In this document: positions 21,888 through 33,641 of the stretch, piece after piece
Position numbering within the stretch: the stretch's first letter is position 1
Layout of the letters: each line of letters begins with the position of its first letter
NCBI RefSeq assembly: GCF_033568475.1
Contig: NC_133123.1
Coordinates: 190,935,821 to 190,999,820, forward strand
Reading direction: 5' to 3'
Source of the DNA: Henckelia pumila
Lineage: Eukaryota; Streptophyta; Magnoliopsida; Lamiales; Gesneriaceae
DNA: 64,000 nt
The notes under the pieces: model-generated
The model's database searches: none
What the model was told of the DNA's origin: nothing
Seen by the model: only the letters and a program-made list of their open reading frames with translations
Translations under genes and position numbers: made by a program

Positions 21888-24084
21888 TTTCGATCGAATC
21901 AAAAACTAGAATTTCAAAAATTAAAATTTTAATTAAAAATTAAAAAATAATTTTTCCGGGCTGCCCAGGACAATCCCGGGCAGCCCACTCCCCAAAAAGG
22001 GGCCCGGGCTGGGCAGCGCCGTGCGCTGCCCTTGGCAGCGGCGTTCGCTGCCCATGGGAAGTATCCAATCGCTGCCCGATTTGCCCATTAAAATTTCAAT
22101 TTTAAATTTTCGTTTTGTTTCAAAAACCGAGGCTTAAAAATTTTGTACAATCGATTAATTTAATCGTTTGATCTGAGCAACCTGTCTCTGACGCCACTGT
22201 TGGAAAACTGTGTTCAGATCAATTAGAATTGATACTCGGTGCAGCGAAAGTTTAAAAAATTTATTTTATTAATATGGAACGATTCCATATCTGGGTATCA
22301 AAACTTTACGATTAAATTTGTGTAAGTAAAACAAATAATCACTATTAAATATTTTACCTTAAAATCTCGAAGCGAGATTATGGACACCAACAGAATTTAA
22401 TCTGCTCTTGTTGTATATCCCCGAAACTGATGAACGAACGTTTCTTCAATCAGGTCCACGAATAGAAAACAAAACCCTCTGAATGACTGCACTAGAAATC
22501 AATCAGAAGTTTGCGTAGAGAATAAACAGATATGATCTGTTAATTCAGATTGTAATTTTTCACAAAAACACAACCTGAATTTTCTCCAAAAGGGACAGAG
22601 GATTTCGAAAATCCCCTTGAATAATATAGGCTAAAATTCGAAAATTGCAAGACTGAATTCACACCAAATTTTCGAACACTGCAGTCCTATTTATAGATAA
22701 TTTCTAGACTGGATTAAGTTATAATTATATTTGGACTCTAACTCCTTAGGGCCCATAATCCATAACTTAAGCCCAACAAGCCAAGCCCGTTGTTATAGAA
22801 ATTAATATAAAATTCATCGTGACTCCAATTGATAAACTGACTTCACCAATGTGCACAGAAACCATTTCGGCATCTTTTAGAGTCAAGAAAATTTTTCTGA
22901 ATCCGAATTCAGTGATTTCCAAAAATGTCCATCCCTATGTCATTTTAGGAAATTTCACTCCTTTTAGTTAAGAAGTCCAACTTCTCTTTCATTAAATTTA
23001 ACTCTTTAAATTTAACTATCTCTACGGGGTTTTAGTAATTCATTACTTGTGTAACCCTCAATGGTTCAGGAATGCAGCTAGCCGTGGGCTCACAACTCCT
23101 TGTGACTCGGAACAACAATTTCCGACTTACCCATCGAATCATGGTAAGAGCGCCTAGCAACATCGCCCCATGATTCCCTAGGTATTACTGATAGTGCCTG
23201 CAAGAACCAGTAGATTTTGGTTAGCGTACAGTACGGTCCCTTCATCCATATATCCCGATCGAATCAACAACCATTGGTATATCGAGAGTCGTTCGAGATT
23301 CGATAACTATGCATAACATCTTGGAGATCTATTAGTGACATCGCATGTGTTACTAGGAACACCAAGTAACCTAAAACACATCATGTACTCTGGCCAGAGA
23401 TTCGTCACACTAATATCTCCTCAGATCGCATAGGATATCCACACTCGCAAGTATGTGGTGAATCCTTGACAACAAAGCATCGACTCCTATATGTGTCGTA
23501 ACTGTACCCAATCCCGACACCTGATGACCCCAATAGAGTCGGTAAACGAGTCAAAATACAGTACTAGCATATAGAGTCTCAATGATGTTTCAAGTAATAA
23601 GGACTAATGGTGTACAACCAAAACCGCGGACTTTATCCACTCGATAAGTGATAACCACTTGAAAAGTCCGAATAGGGTAGTTCGATCATTCATCATATGA
23701 ATATCCATTTGCATGCTTTGAACATCTCTATGTTCCATACCAATGAAACGTGATACTCGGCATTGCAAATGCTAGTCTCAATCTCGAGCGATCCTTATCC
23801 TTATTTGCGAACGGCTCAATTGACTAGGAACAGTTTAGAATATACAATGACTATAAGATGTGTTTCATGATAGCCATCCCCATGTGCTACCACATCTTAC
23901 ATACACTATAGTATATTCAAGGTCTTTATCAAAACAACAATAGTATATCATAATATAACATTATGAAGAAAGATAAAGTCAATGTCATTATAAAAGTGTA
24001 AATTATATTAAACAAAAGATTGTTTTACATAGAGTCATAAAAGCCCTTAGCCACAAGTTGGCTAACCGGGCACCCACTCTTTCA
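21887..24084 (-). mobile_element. Copia copy B: leader, PBS and LTR (minus), inverted to copy A
   Basis: Read on the minus strand: LTR 24084-22198 (TGAAAGAGTGGG to TTTTCCAACA, 1887 bp), PBS next to it (TGGCGTCAGAGA, two bases off the consensus), then about 310 bases of leader ending at 21887. LTRs A and B are full-length partners but face each other, so this is not a normal element, whose LTRs face the same way. B lacks gag and all of pol. The leader palindromes differ between A and B, so B is a related copy and not a pure duplicate. No 5-bp duplication flanks the pair (AATTT left, GCTCT right). Confidence 0.85.
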
Positions 24085-25694
24085 GCTCTTTCATACCGTC
24101 CATATTGCCTTGACTAGTATGCATACCATCTCTTTCTTTACCGTCCATACTGGTTTTGGTAGATATGTGAACCGAATACCATCCATACCAACTTTAACCA
24201 ATATGCGTATCTTCATTCTTTTATATTCATAAACTTTCGTAGAACAATGTCATGCATGCATAAACTAATGAGAGAACCATTCGTGCATAAAATACTTCTT
24301 AACATTTCATGATTTTCGTGGAAAAATAGTGTTCATGTAGGTTAAAGACATAAACATACTTTACATAGTATAATCGGTCCACGTTCTGTCCGTCCCGGGA
24401 ATTGAAAACTTGAAACGTTTTCATAAACATTCTTAAAAATACTTAAAATACATTAAAATATCATAAACATAATTTTTAGGAACCAAAAACCCCATTTTTG
24501 AAGTCCCTAATTCGAACCACATGCGCAGGGGCGCCCCTAAAGTGGCACCCTGCGCTGCACCGGCAAGGGCGACCCTGCGCTGCTGCGAAGACCTACACGA
24601 GCAGGTCATCACGCGTAGGGCAAAACTCCGCCATTTTTTCGTTCTTTTTCCAACCTTTTTCAATCCTAAAATATTTTGAAACATTTTTCCATGAAAAATA
24701 CCATCAATCACAATAAAAACTTCAAAAGATTCGAATAAAAAACAACCCGACTTTTCAAAGATTTGAACCAAAAATTCTCCCTCAAAATGTTCAACAACAT
24801 TTCTGATTTCTCGACTTCAAAGCACTTAATTCTCAATAAACGTGTACCGAAAACATCAGGAACACATCACGTTTCACAATTAAACAACATACTCATGAAA
24901 TTTTCAAGAAACATGCATAAATCATCAAACATTCACATAGGGTTTACCTTTGAAAAATTCATATATTCTTGAATGGATTTCAAAACAGTAAAAACTTTCC
25001 TAATCGTGATGGGTTGTGATTAACCAGTACCTCGGTAGCGATCTAGCCTTGCACAAACGAGATTTGAGAGTCTTCTTATTCCCTGGTGAAACGTTTTTAA
25101 CGAGAGGATGGAGGAGGAATAATGGGGTAGGCGGCGACTAGGGGAAAAAGAAAAGAATAAAAGAAACTGAACGCCTACTTGGTTTGTAACTAATGGGATT
25201 GGAAGTCGGCCCATTAGTTGCAAACACAGACATTGAAATTTTCTTCTCCTCAACTTAAAAATTATATTTGAACTTGCTTTCAAAAAAAATACTGCACCAA
25301 ACATCAAAATTAAAATTAACATAAAATAATTTGCTTAAACCTCGTTCGTAGGCTAGTCTCGTTTCCCGCAGTCCAGAATAATCCCAACCTAAAAATATTA
25401 AAACTAATTTGCAACCATTAAACATTAGACAAATTACATAACATTAAATAATTTAACACAACATTTAAATATATATTTTAACACCTAAAAACTCAACTTT
25501 GAAACATAAAATCTCATTCAATATGCATAACACGAAATCTTTTAAACATAACTCTTAAATCATGAATTTATCACATAAATTAATTTAATTAAACATAACC
25601 TTTAAATCACAATTAAATACAATGAAATTATTAAAATTCCTTTAAAAACCATTTTATACTCATGAGTAGGTTTATGGATTTTTCGGGCATTACA
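24085..25694 (-). mobile_element. Gypsy-type LTR remnant (minus)
   Basis: In minus sense the sequence starts TGTAATGCCCGAAAAATCC at 25694, a typical plant Gypsy LTR start, and runs at least to the Copia boundary at 24084, where it is cut. A GC-rich block with GCGCAGGG/CCCTGCGC motifs lies at 24520-24620. No ORF of interest was found. Confidence 0.55.
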
Positions 25695-25984
25695 AAAAGG
25701 CCAATTGGAAGCTGTTCTAGGGAACATAGTGGCTCAAGGCCAGAATCAACCAGAGGATCCAGAACTGATTTTCCAAGAAGCCATCAGGGCAGAGGTCATC
25801 AGGGCCATAGCACGAAATAGAAGACCTTTCTTATTTTATCTACACTCTGTATCAGTCTTCTTATCTTCATCTATATATCAGAAGTTTCAGCATACTTCAT
25901 TATTCTTAATTATCAGTTAAAGTTTTCCCTAAGAACAAATTAATTGAAAATATGCATAAGTTTTGTCAACGCCAGAAAGGGAGA
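25695..25984. other. Retroelement-like fragment, unassigned
   Basis: A short open frame (MEAVLGNIVAQGQNQPEDPE) follows the LTR edge and could be a gag scrap, but the motif content is too small to name a family. It ends at a purine-rich tract (CCAGAAAGGGAGAAACA) that resembles a Copia polypurine tract. Confidence 0.3.
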
Positions 25985-26875
25985 AACATTTGGAACACTT
26001 AATTTTGGTGTTAATTTTTAAAAGGAAAAACTGGAGTAAGGAAAAACTGGAAACCACAACTCAACTGAATACACAACTGGACTAGATGACTGAAATATTG
26101 AAAGGACCAAGATTGGAAGTAGTTGAGTATTTGATGACTACAAACGAAAACTGGATGTAGCACCTTGACTGAACCATAATAGGACAGTTAGCCCTTTTTT
26201 GACAGTTAGCCCTTTTTTTTATAATGTTTTTCCATACACTATAGACGCTGCATCAGTATCTGCGCACAAAATACTGTACTATCTGTCAAAGAATGTCTAC
26301 GTGGACAAACAAACAATGCAACAGATATTTTATTAGGAACAGATCCTTTTCAAATCATTTATGACAGTTGCAAGCGATGCCTATAAATAGGCTTGAAGAT
26401 CAGTTGAGAAACTCTCTCGCAATTTCTGAAGTTCAAGCATATTATAAAGCTTTCAATACTCAACTGAATTATCAACACTCAAAGTTTCGAAGCACCTGTT
26501 CAAAGTATTATATCTGATCATTATAGGATCACTTTGTGCTTAGAATTCAATTGCAAATCATTGTATCTTTGTATTAGTCGAGGGCTGTTATTTGTAACTA
26601 GTTGAGAAACTATGAGTTTCAGTGTTAAATCCAAAACTGAACTGGGGTTTTGCAATCTTTTGTAACACTCAAAGTATTTTATTGAAATTCTTCCAATCTT
26701 GGAATAAAAGGTAACGTATGAGCAGTTAAGTCTCTGAACATCTAGAAACAACCCTTGCGTACTTATTTTCAGTTGTCATACATACTTCTGTTTAATCAAG
26801 TCATCTCACATGTGTTCTAATGTATCAGTTGACTTTATTCCGCACTTATTATTGTTGTTCAATTAATATCAACAA
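25985..26875 (+). mobile_element. Probable Copia-type LTR
   Basis: A polypurine-like AAAGGGAGAAACA precedes TTGGAACACTTAATTTTGGTG, similar to the TGTTGGAACAC start of many Copia LTRs. A clear TATA box (CTATAAATAGGC) sits at 26381-26392. The far end near ATATCAACA (26867-26875) fits an LTR terminus. No second LTR copy or PBS was found in the window, so boundaries are approximate. Confidence 0.45.
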
Positions 26876-27144
26876 CCGAAAAAAGTAGAGTTTAGTTGCC
26901 ACCCCAACTAAGTTCAAATATGAAGTAGAAAATTTCACACTACACTGATCTAACACAAAATAAAAATCGTTATATCTTGAATAACAATTGACATATTTTA
27001 TAGATAAATTTATAAAGAGAGAGGATTAAACTCAAACACATACTTACCTACTTGTATGTCATTCCAATTATTATTACTACCACATCATACCAACCGTTTC
27101 CATCTGCGCTGTATTTAAGACCCAATAAACTCAAGAACACCTCT
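26876..27144. other. Intergenic, no feature seen
   Basis: AT-rich sequence between the LTR and the MITE upstream of the EXECUTER1-like gene; nothing recognised. Confidence 0.3.
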
Positions 27145-27152
27145 GGCACCAC

Positions 27153-27719
27153 TAGGGGTGTTTAAACTTCGGATAAAATCGAAAAAACTGGAAATCCAAA
27201 CCGAAAAAACCAAACACCGAACCAAACCGAAAACCGAAATTTGAAATTCGGATATAAATGTTAAAACCGAAATTTATTTGGTTCGGTTTCGGATTATATA
27301 TCTCAAAACCGAACCGATCAAAAAACCAAAATTTTATTAAATTAATAATTTTATTTATATAATTGTTTATATTATATATTTTATGAGATGATACCTAATG
27401 AATAAAAAATCATTTTAAATAATTTTTAGTTGATTGTTGTTTATTTAAGTCATTTAGACTTTGAATTTAAATATTTTACAAAAAAATCATTTAAAAGATA
27501 ACATATTATATTTTAAAATATATTTATAATATTAATTAAAATAATTATATCAAAACCGAAATAACCGACCGAAATAACAAAATCGATTTAGTAAAAAACC
27601 AAACCGAACCGAATTAAAACGATTCGGATATCGGATTATATATTTCTAAAACCGAAAACCGAAATAACCGAAATAAAAAACCGAAAACTGAACACCGAAC
27701 CGACCGATGAACACCTCTA
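27153..27719. mobile_element. hAT-type MITE upstream of EXECUTER1-like gene
   Basis: The 567-bp element begins TAGGGGTGTTTAAACTTCGG and ends GATGAACACCTCTA, imperfect inverted ends with repeated ACCGAA/TTCGGT motifs just inside. Flanking 8-mers GGCACCAC (27145-27152) and GACACCAC (27720-27727) are a hAT-type duplication with one mismatch. The middle is AT-rich and non-coding. The right end lies 180 bases before the gene's ATG, inside the promoter region. Confidence 0.85.
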
Positions 27720-27899
27720 GACACCACGACCGGATAAATTAATACAGAGGAGGTGTCAAACTCAAATATTGCACCTCGTATCCCACGTCAGCATTATAAA
27801 TATTAATTATTAATTAATAAATAAATTAATAAAAAAGAGAAATCGATATTATCATCCTTATCGGTTCTCACTTTTTTTGTTCTCAGTAAAGCTATAATA

Positions 27900-30800
27900 A
27901 TGGCGTCCATTTGCCCGCCCACGCTTCCATCGTCTCGCCACAAGCCCAGCTTCTCCGACTCCAGATTCGCGCCCCCCATATTCAGAAGGCCTTCGTCGAT
28001 TGCTCTTCCTAGGTTTCCCGATTCCACTCTCTCTTGCCGCTGCAACAACGTTAGTGATGGGGGGAATTCCGACTCGGGCCCCGAGAGCTCGCCTTGGTGG
28101 GATTTTGGTATGCAGGAGACGATAAGGAATGCGATTAAGCAGGTTGGAGGTTATTTTGACTCGTATCGTGATCGGAAAGTGGAAGCTGATGTTGCGGTGG
28201 TGGAGGAAGGGGAAGAGGAGGAATGGAATTGGGAGAGATGGAGGAAGCATTTCGCAGAGGTGGATGAGCAGGAGCGCATGGTCTCAGTCCTCAAGGTATT
28301 TTTGTTTGTCGATTTCTGATTATTTGTTTTTTTTTTTTTGGGATTTTTTTTTCCCTAAGAGGGTGCTCCGTTTTGAGATTTTATTTCTGGGATAAAATCT
28401 ATTGCATAGGAAAAAAAGAATATTGTGTACTTCCGGCTCCGTTCCTTTATAAGAATTCTTTTTTTTTTTTTTCTTTTGATTGTCATTCTTTGAATCAGTA
28501 GTCTCGTCAAGTTAGGCTCTGTTATCGAATATGGTAACATGGATATTCTTATTGACGACAGTCCCAGTTAGCAAATGCCATTAAGAGAGAGGATTATGAA
28601 GATGCTGCTAGGCTTAAGGTTGCAATTGCCGCTGCTGCTACAAATGACACTGTTGGGAGAGTGATATCCCATCTGAAGGTAGGATTTCTCTGTTTTTTCC
28701 TCCACAGTTTACATCACCATTACGTACTTGTATCTTTATTCACATTTAATCTTTTGTTAACTGGTGTACTCATATAATTTTTATTCTAAGTGCAGAAGTG
28801 TGTAGAGGAAGAACGCTACAGGGATGCATCTGTTTTACGTGATTATGCTGGTACCGGATTGGTGAGTGGCCAATATTGTATGAAGCCTTGTAGCTTTATT
28901 TTATGTGTCTCATGTAATTTAATAATCTTTTTAAGGCTGTACTTGGTATGGAAGATGTATAATGCTTTTAGGCTTCTAACAATGAAGCTGTGTGTGTTTG
29001 AATGAAATAGATTTTACTGCCACCTGATATTATCAGTGACAATAACAATCGTAAATTTATCTATGATGCTGCTTGTAGTTTGTTAGTTATGCCATTCAAT
29101 TGCGATGACGAGGCGTATTCAGTATTCTATCCACATTTCTTACCAAATGTGTGCGAAAATGAGCAAATAAAGATTAAAAGGACGCAGGCTCTCTGCATGC
29201 TTGGTTCTTCTTTTATAATGTTTGGGGCTGCAGCTTCTGTTGCGTGTCAGATGTGAGAACACAGACTCTCTGCATGCTCGGGTCATATTTTATAATGTTT
29301 GGTGCTGCAGCTTTTGTTGTGTCAGATGTTCAATTAGTTTCTGAATTCTTTTGTCTGAATCTGACATACAGGTGGGATGGTGGGCTGGAATTTCAGAAGA
29401 TTCTAGTGATCCTTATGGCCGTATCATTCATATACAAGCAGAGTATGGAAGATATATTGCCAGAAGTTACAGTCCTCGGTAAAATTACTTGCCCTGTTCA
29501 GAATTTTAATTATGATGAAATCTTTTCAGCTAAAGGCCTTCGTGCTAGACCTTCGTAAATTTTACATTGACACATTAATTTGGGTTAACTCTGCTGAAGC
29601 AAAATTTCTCTCACTCAGGTGTTTATTTTTCCAGAAAGTGCTCTTGTTATTCATGATTTGTCAAGAAACAATACTTGCGTAGATAGCCTAATATTCTACG
29701 TTCAGTGGAAATGGGATAATATCTGCCATTTTAAGCTTCACTGGTATGATTTAGATTAAAATGCGCCGGTAACTGCTTTGACGTTATTCTGTTTCTCGGC
29801 AGTCAGCTTGCTACAGCATTGGATGGCTCCCCACTGTTCGAGGTTTATCTCACAAACACTGCGGAAGGCCACTATAAGCAGCAGGTACTTTTTCTTTAGT
29901 AAGCTTCTTTATTGATTCTAGAGTTATTTAGTATCTGTATGGCTAGCCTTCTATTCATTTGCAGCTGATGATTTCGGTGAGTGTTATGCAATCATGTGAG
30001 AGAAATTCTCTCTCCAATTCATTTTTCGTTCTGGTGTGTTTTTTTTTAAAAAAAATTCTTTAATCCGGTGATTATACTTTCTCTAGTGAATGCGTCTTCA
30101 TTGTCTGGATTGTCTCATCTTCAGGTGATAAATAAAATCTGGTGCTAGGAGGAATAAATAATATGCTGTGCCTGTTTTGATCAGTAAGCATGTTAATACA
30201 CAGGATAGTTTTCTGCTTTATTGGTCAAAATACAACTGTATTTTAAAAATTATCACAATGTTTTTATTAAGACGAAATAATTATTCATCCCCTAAAATAT
30301 GATACAGTATCATTTTTTCCCCAAATCAATTTTTTCCCTCCTTTGGCACATCTTCCAACATAATAATTCCTGTTATCTAATATTTTAAAATCAATTTTAT
30401 GAAATGTTCTATTGTTACATTACATCAGAATCCAAAATATACTATTTTAAAATTTAATATTACTGTTATTAAAAACCATTTCTGACATCATTTGATACCT
30501 TGGTAACAAATATACTTCCACAAAGCAAAAGCAAACATACTTTTTATTTCTCCAAAACATCTCCTAAAATAGAAAATATTTCTTTGTCTATTTATTTGTA
30601 TGAAATCAATAGCTGAGGCGGTATTGTCTTCTAGGTGTCTTTCGCACATGTATGTGCACTCATCAACTTACAAAAATACTTGTATGCATAAATATTAAAA
30701 AACATGGTTGTGGTCTTTCCTGAAAATTATCAATGCACTAGTATTTTTCATCGGAATGAATAATTCAATGATAAATTGGTTTTTAGGCTGTTTACTTGAA

Positions 30801-32819
30801 GAGGAAGGGATCTCCTCAAGATCTTTTTGCCCAATCTTTCAACACATCAGGAAATACAAAGAACCTTGGCTCTCGCGATGCGGGAGAAAACAAACGTGAG
30901 CTGTTTGAAAGAAGTCCTGACAATTCTGAGGATGGTGATGATATGGATGATGATTCTGATTTTGACAATGTCTTGCGAGACATGATTCCTGGTGTGAAAG
31001 TCAAGGTTGTGAAAGTAACAGCAGAAAAGGTTGACAAGGATATGATATCTAAGGTGATTGAACAGATAATGGATGAAGAGGAAGAGGAAGAGAAGGACTA
31101 TGACTTGGAGAATGTTGATGCTAATGATGAAATCAAAAGTGACAATGACGATGAGCAGAGTGACATCGAACTGGATAGTGGTGGTGAAGTGAGTGAGGAT
31201 GAAGAGCGGAATCAAATTGCAGTTGAGGTAGTTGTTGGTGCTGGTCTCATCCCTAAAATTTCTCGTGGAACTCACATCAAAGACCTGCTCCGAGTACCAG
31301 CAAGGCTGGAGAAACAGGGTCGGTGGTCATTTACCTTTACAGTAGAAGAAGAGGCCAAAGAACACATTTCTAGTGGACAGTCTCCACAAATGAACAGAGC
31401 TAAGGTTCATGGTCAACGCAGCATTGACCATGTTATGCTTGATCTTGTGAAGTCTATTGGGAAAGGGAAAATTCCGTTGAAGGTTGGTTCCAATTGTTAT
31501 CGTACATCAATCCATTTACATGTGATATGTATTTCCCTTTTGGATCGTAATTTCAATCTCAACTACACAGGTCCTGAAAGATGTCGGTGAATTAATAAAT
31601 CTCACTCTCAGTCAGGCCCGAAATCATCAGCCTCTCTCTGGGTCAACTGCATTTAACCGTATTGATATATCGTCTTCGGATCCATTAAATGGTGATCAGT
31701 TTAATTTTTCAGCTGAGAATACTTAAAAGGGAAACGTTGCATAAAATTGTTTCTTAATGTTATATACATCTTACTATTATATTATGGACACATGCTAAAT
31801 CATCAGGACTATACATTGGTGCCCATGGGCTTTACACTTCAGAAGTCATTCATATGAAGCGAAGATTTGGTCAGTGGAAAGAGGACGGTAGCTCAAAGAA
31901 ACCATCAAATATTGAATTTTATGAGTACGTAGAAGCAGTGAAAATAACAGGAGATCCTTATGTTCCAGCTGGCCAGGTGATTCACTCATTCGAATTATTT
32001 ATCATATTATTCTTCATTAACTGTCCCATGGATGTTTAAAATATTGATGGTCATGGAGTCGGGAGTCAAAGAAAGATGGTGGTTTCACTTATCCTAGTAT
32101 ATGAATTCTACATAATATCTGGGGGATGTTAGGCATTGTCGAAATGTTTTAAACGTGAATCAGCTATATCAACAGTCATTGCATTCAAGTCTTTGAACTG
32201 TCTTGTTCATCTTGATGGCTCACTGATTCAGCCTCATTATCTCATTCATCTTCAGATTGTAAAACAAGGGTTGGGACATTCTCTATCTTAAAACAAATAC
32301 GAATGTCTTTTCCTCTTTGTTCTTTTATCCAAAAGGCAAATTATCTATTTGTATTCAGGTAGCATTCCGCGCAAAAGTTGGGAAAAGATATCAGCTTCCA
32401 CATAAAGGGATAATCCCTGAAGAATTTGGGGTGGTATGTCATTGAGCATGACATTCAATCATTTATCTACCATTTTCTTTTACTTCAGCCTGGCATAATT
32501 TGCACCACAATGCAGATTGCTCGATACAAGGGACAGGGAAGACTGGCTGAGCCTGGATTTAAGAATCCTCGTTGGGTTGATGGTGAACTTGTTATATTGG
32601 ATGGAAAGGTTTAAACTGTTTAAAGATTTTTGTTGTTTGTTTGCCCTGGATGTGAGTATTTTAAAATTCACTGGCTAGGCTGTCTCAGTGCCCACTAACT
32701 GTTGCCCTCTGAACCAAATTGTGCAGCACATCAAAGGAGGGCCAGTTGTAGGCTTTGTTTATTGGGCCCCAGAATATCATTTCTTGGTGTTCTTCAATAG
32801 ATTGAGGCTGCAGGATTGA
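27900..32819 (+). CDS. EX1: EXECUTER1-like chloroplast singlet-oxygen sensor, 11 exons
   Basis: Exons: 27900-28295, 28562-28678, 28796-28861, 29372-29478, 29803-29884, 30787-31482, 31571-31691, 31807-31976, 32359-32433, 32516-32608, 32727-32819. All use GT-AG and join in frame to 671 residues, close to Arabidopsis EX1 (684). The first about 45 residues are Ser/Pro/Arg-rich, a likely chloroplast transit peptide. Residues 133-161 hold the UVR-type [13 protein letters not shown] motif. Exon 6 is very acidic and holds [17 protein letters not shown]. The C-terminus ([20 protein letters not shown] to FFNRLRLQD) is the DUF3506 domain. EXECUTER proteins act at thylakoids in singlet-oxygen retrograde signalling. 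Trp630 aligns by distance from the C-terminus with Arabidopsis Trp643, the reported oxidation sensor. The C-terminus fits EX1 better than EX2. No damage seen. Confidence 0.93.
29183..29327 (+). repeat. Diverged tandem duplication in EX1 intron 3
   Basis: About 75 bases starting CTCTCTGCATGCT...GGGCTGCAGCTT occur twice in a row (about 29188-29251 and 29266-29326) with scattered differences. They lie inside the intron and do not touch splice sites. Confidence 0.65.
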
Positions 32820-33641
32820 TTTCTTGTGCATTCGGTTTCTCACACTCATTCTTAGTTGAATTTTTCTTGGGTTAGTTCTTTCTCATGGCCTATTTATTAA
32901 AGTAGCCTGTAAATTAGGTTATTTCCTCACACTGGTGAAAAATTTATTAGTTGACATCTCCATTATAGCATGCCTGTTCTCATTTATTACTGATACTACT
33001 ATACTAGAATCGATGTCTTTCTGTTTCTCTTTTTGCAGCTTAGACAGTGACCGCTGCCTTTGAGTCCTTTTAAGTGGAAGCCTAAATGGAGCTGAAAGAT
33101 TTCAAGTTCAACGGCCAAGTCACTGGTGTTTGACTTGTCTTCCGTTATTGTTACGACACATCCGGATATTGTGAGAAGGCAACTGCAAAAATGTGGAGAT
33201 GTAATGATTACTGCTTCAGATCTCTCATCTCCATAGTTGTGTTGCATCGCATGTTCTTGTATGTATGTGAATGACTTGTCTCCTTTTGGTCATTTTATTT
33301 GAAGATACCTGTCATTCATGTACATCATTGAACAGGGGATGAAACACTATGCTGAGCAGAAGATCTGGATCCAGTTCATATGGGGCACCACTCACCAGCT
33401 TCGTTTTAACAGTTTTCCAGTTGCCCTCTGTTTCTTTAAGAGGACATTTTTGGTGGATGTGTATATTTTCTTCTGTATTTGGTAATTAATTTCTTACCAT
33501 GTAAACATTGCTAGTCGAAGGTAAAGTGTTCTGTAAGTAATCTCACATTGTAAGCACCAATCAATTTTTTCTACAAGCTATGAAATTACTTGATTTTATT
33601 GTCATACTTTACTCGTGATATTTCTTTCCCCTTTTTTTGTT
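32820..33641. other. Convergent 3' intergenic region
   Basis: The 822 bases hold the 3' ends of two convergent genes. TTTTGCAG at about 33032-33039 could be a splice acceptor in the EX1 3' UTR. AT-rich stretches with AATTAATTT near 33484 could serve polyadenylation. No ORF was recognised. Confidence 0.35.

Noticed and set aside
18048-24084. A single normal LTR retrotransposon bounded by LTRs A and B
   Set aside because: The LTRs are in opposite orientation, both have a PBS on the inner side, and there is no target duplication.
30847-31275. 142-codon minus-strand ORF opposite EX1 exon 6
   Set aside because: Shadow of the acidic Glu/Asp-rich coding strand.
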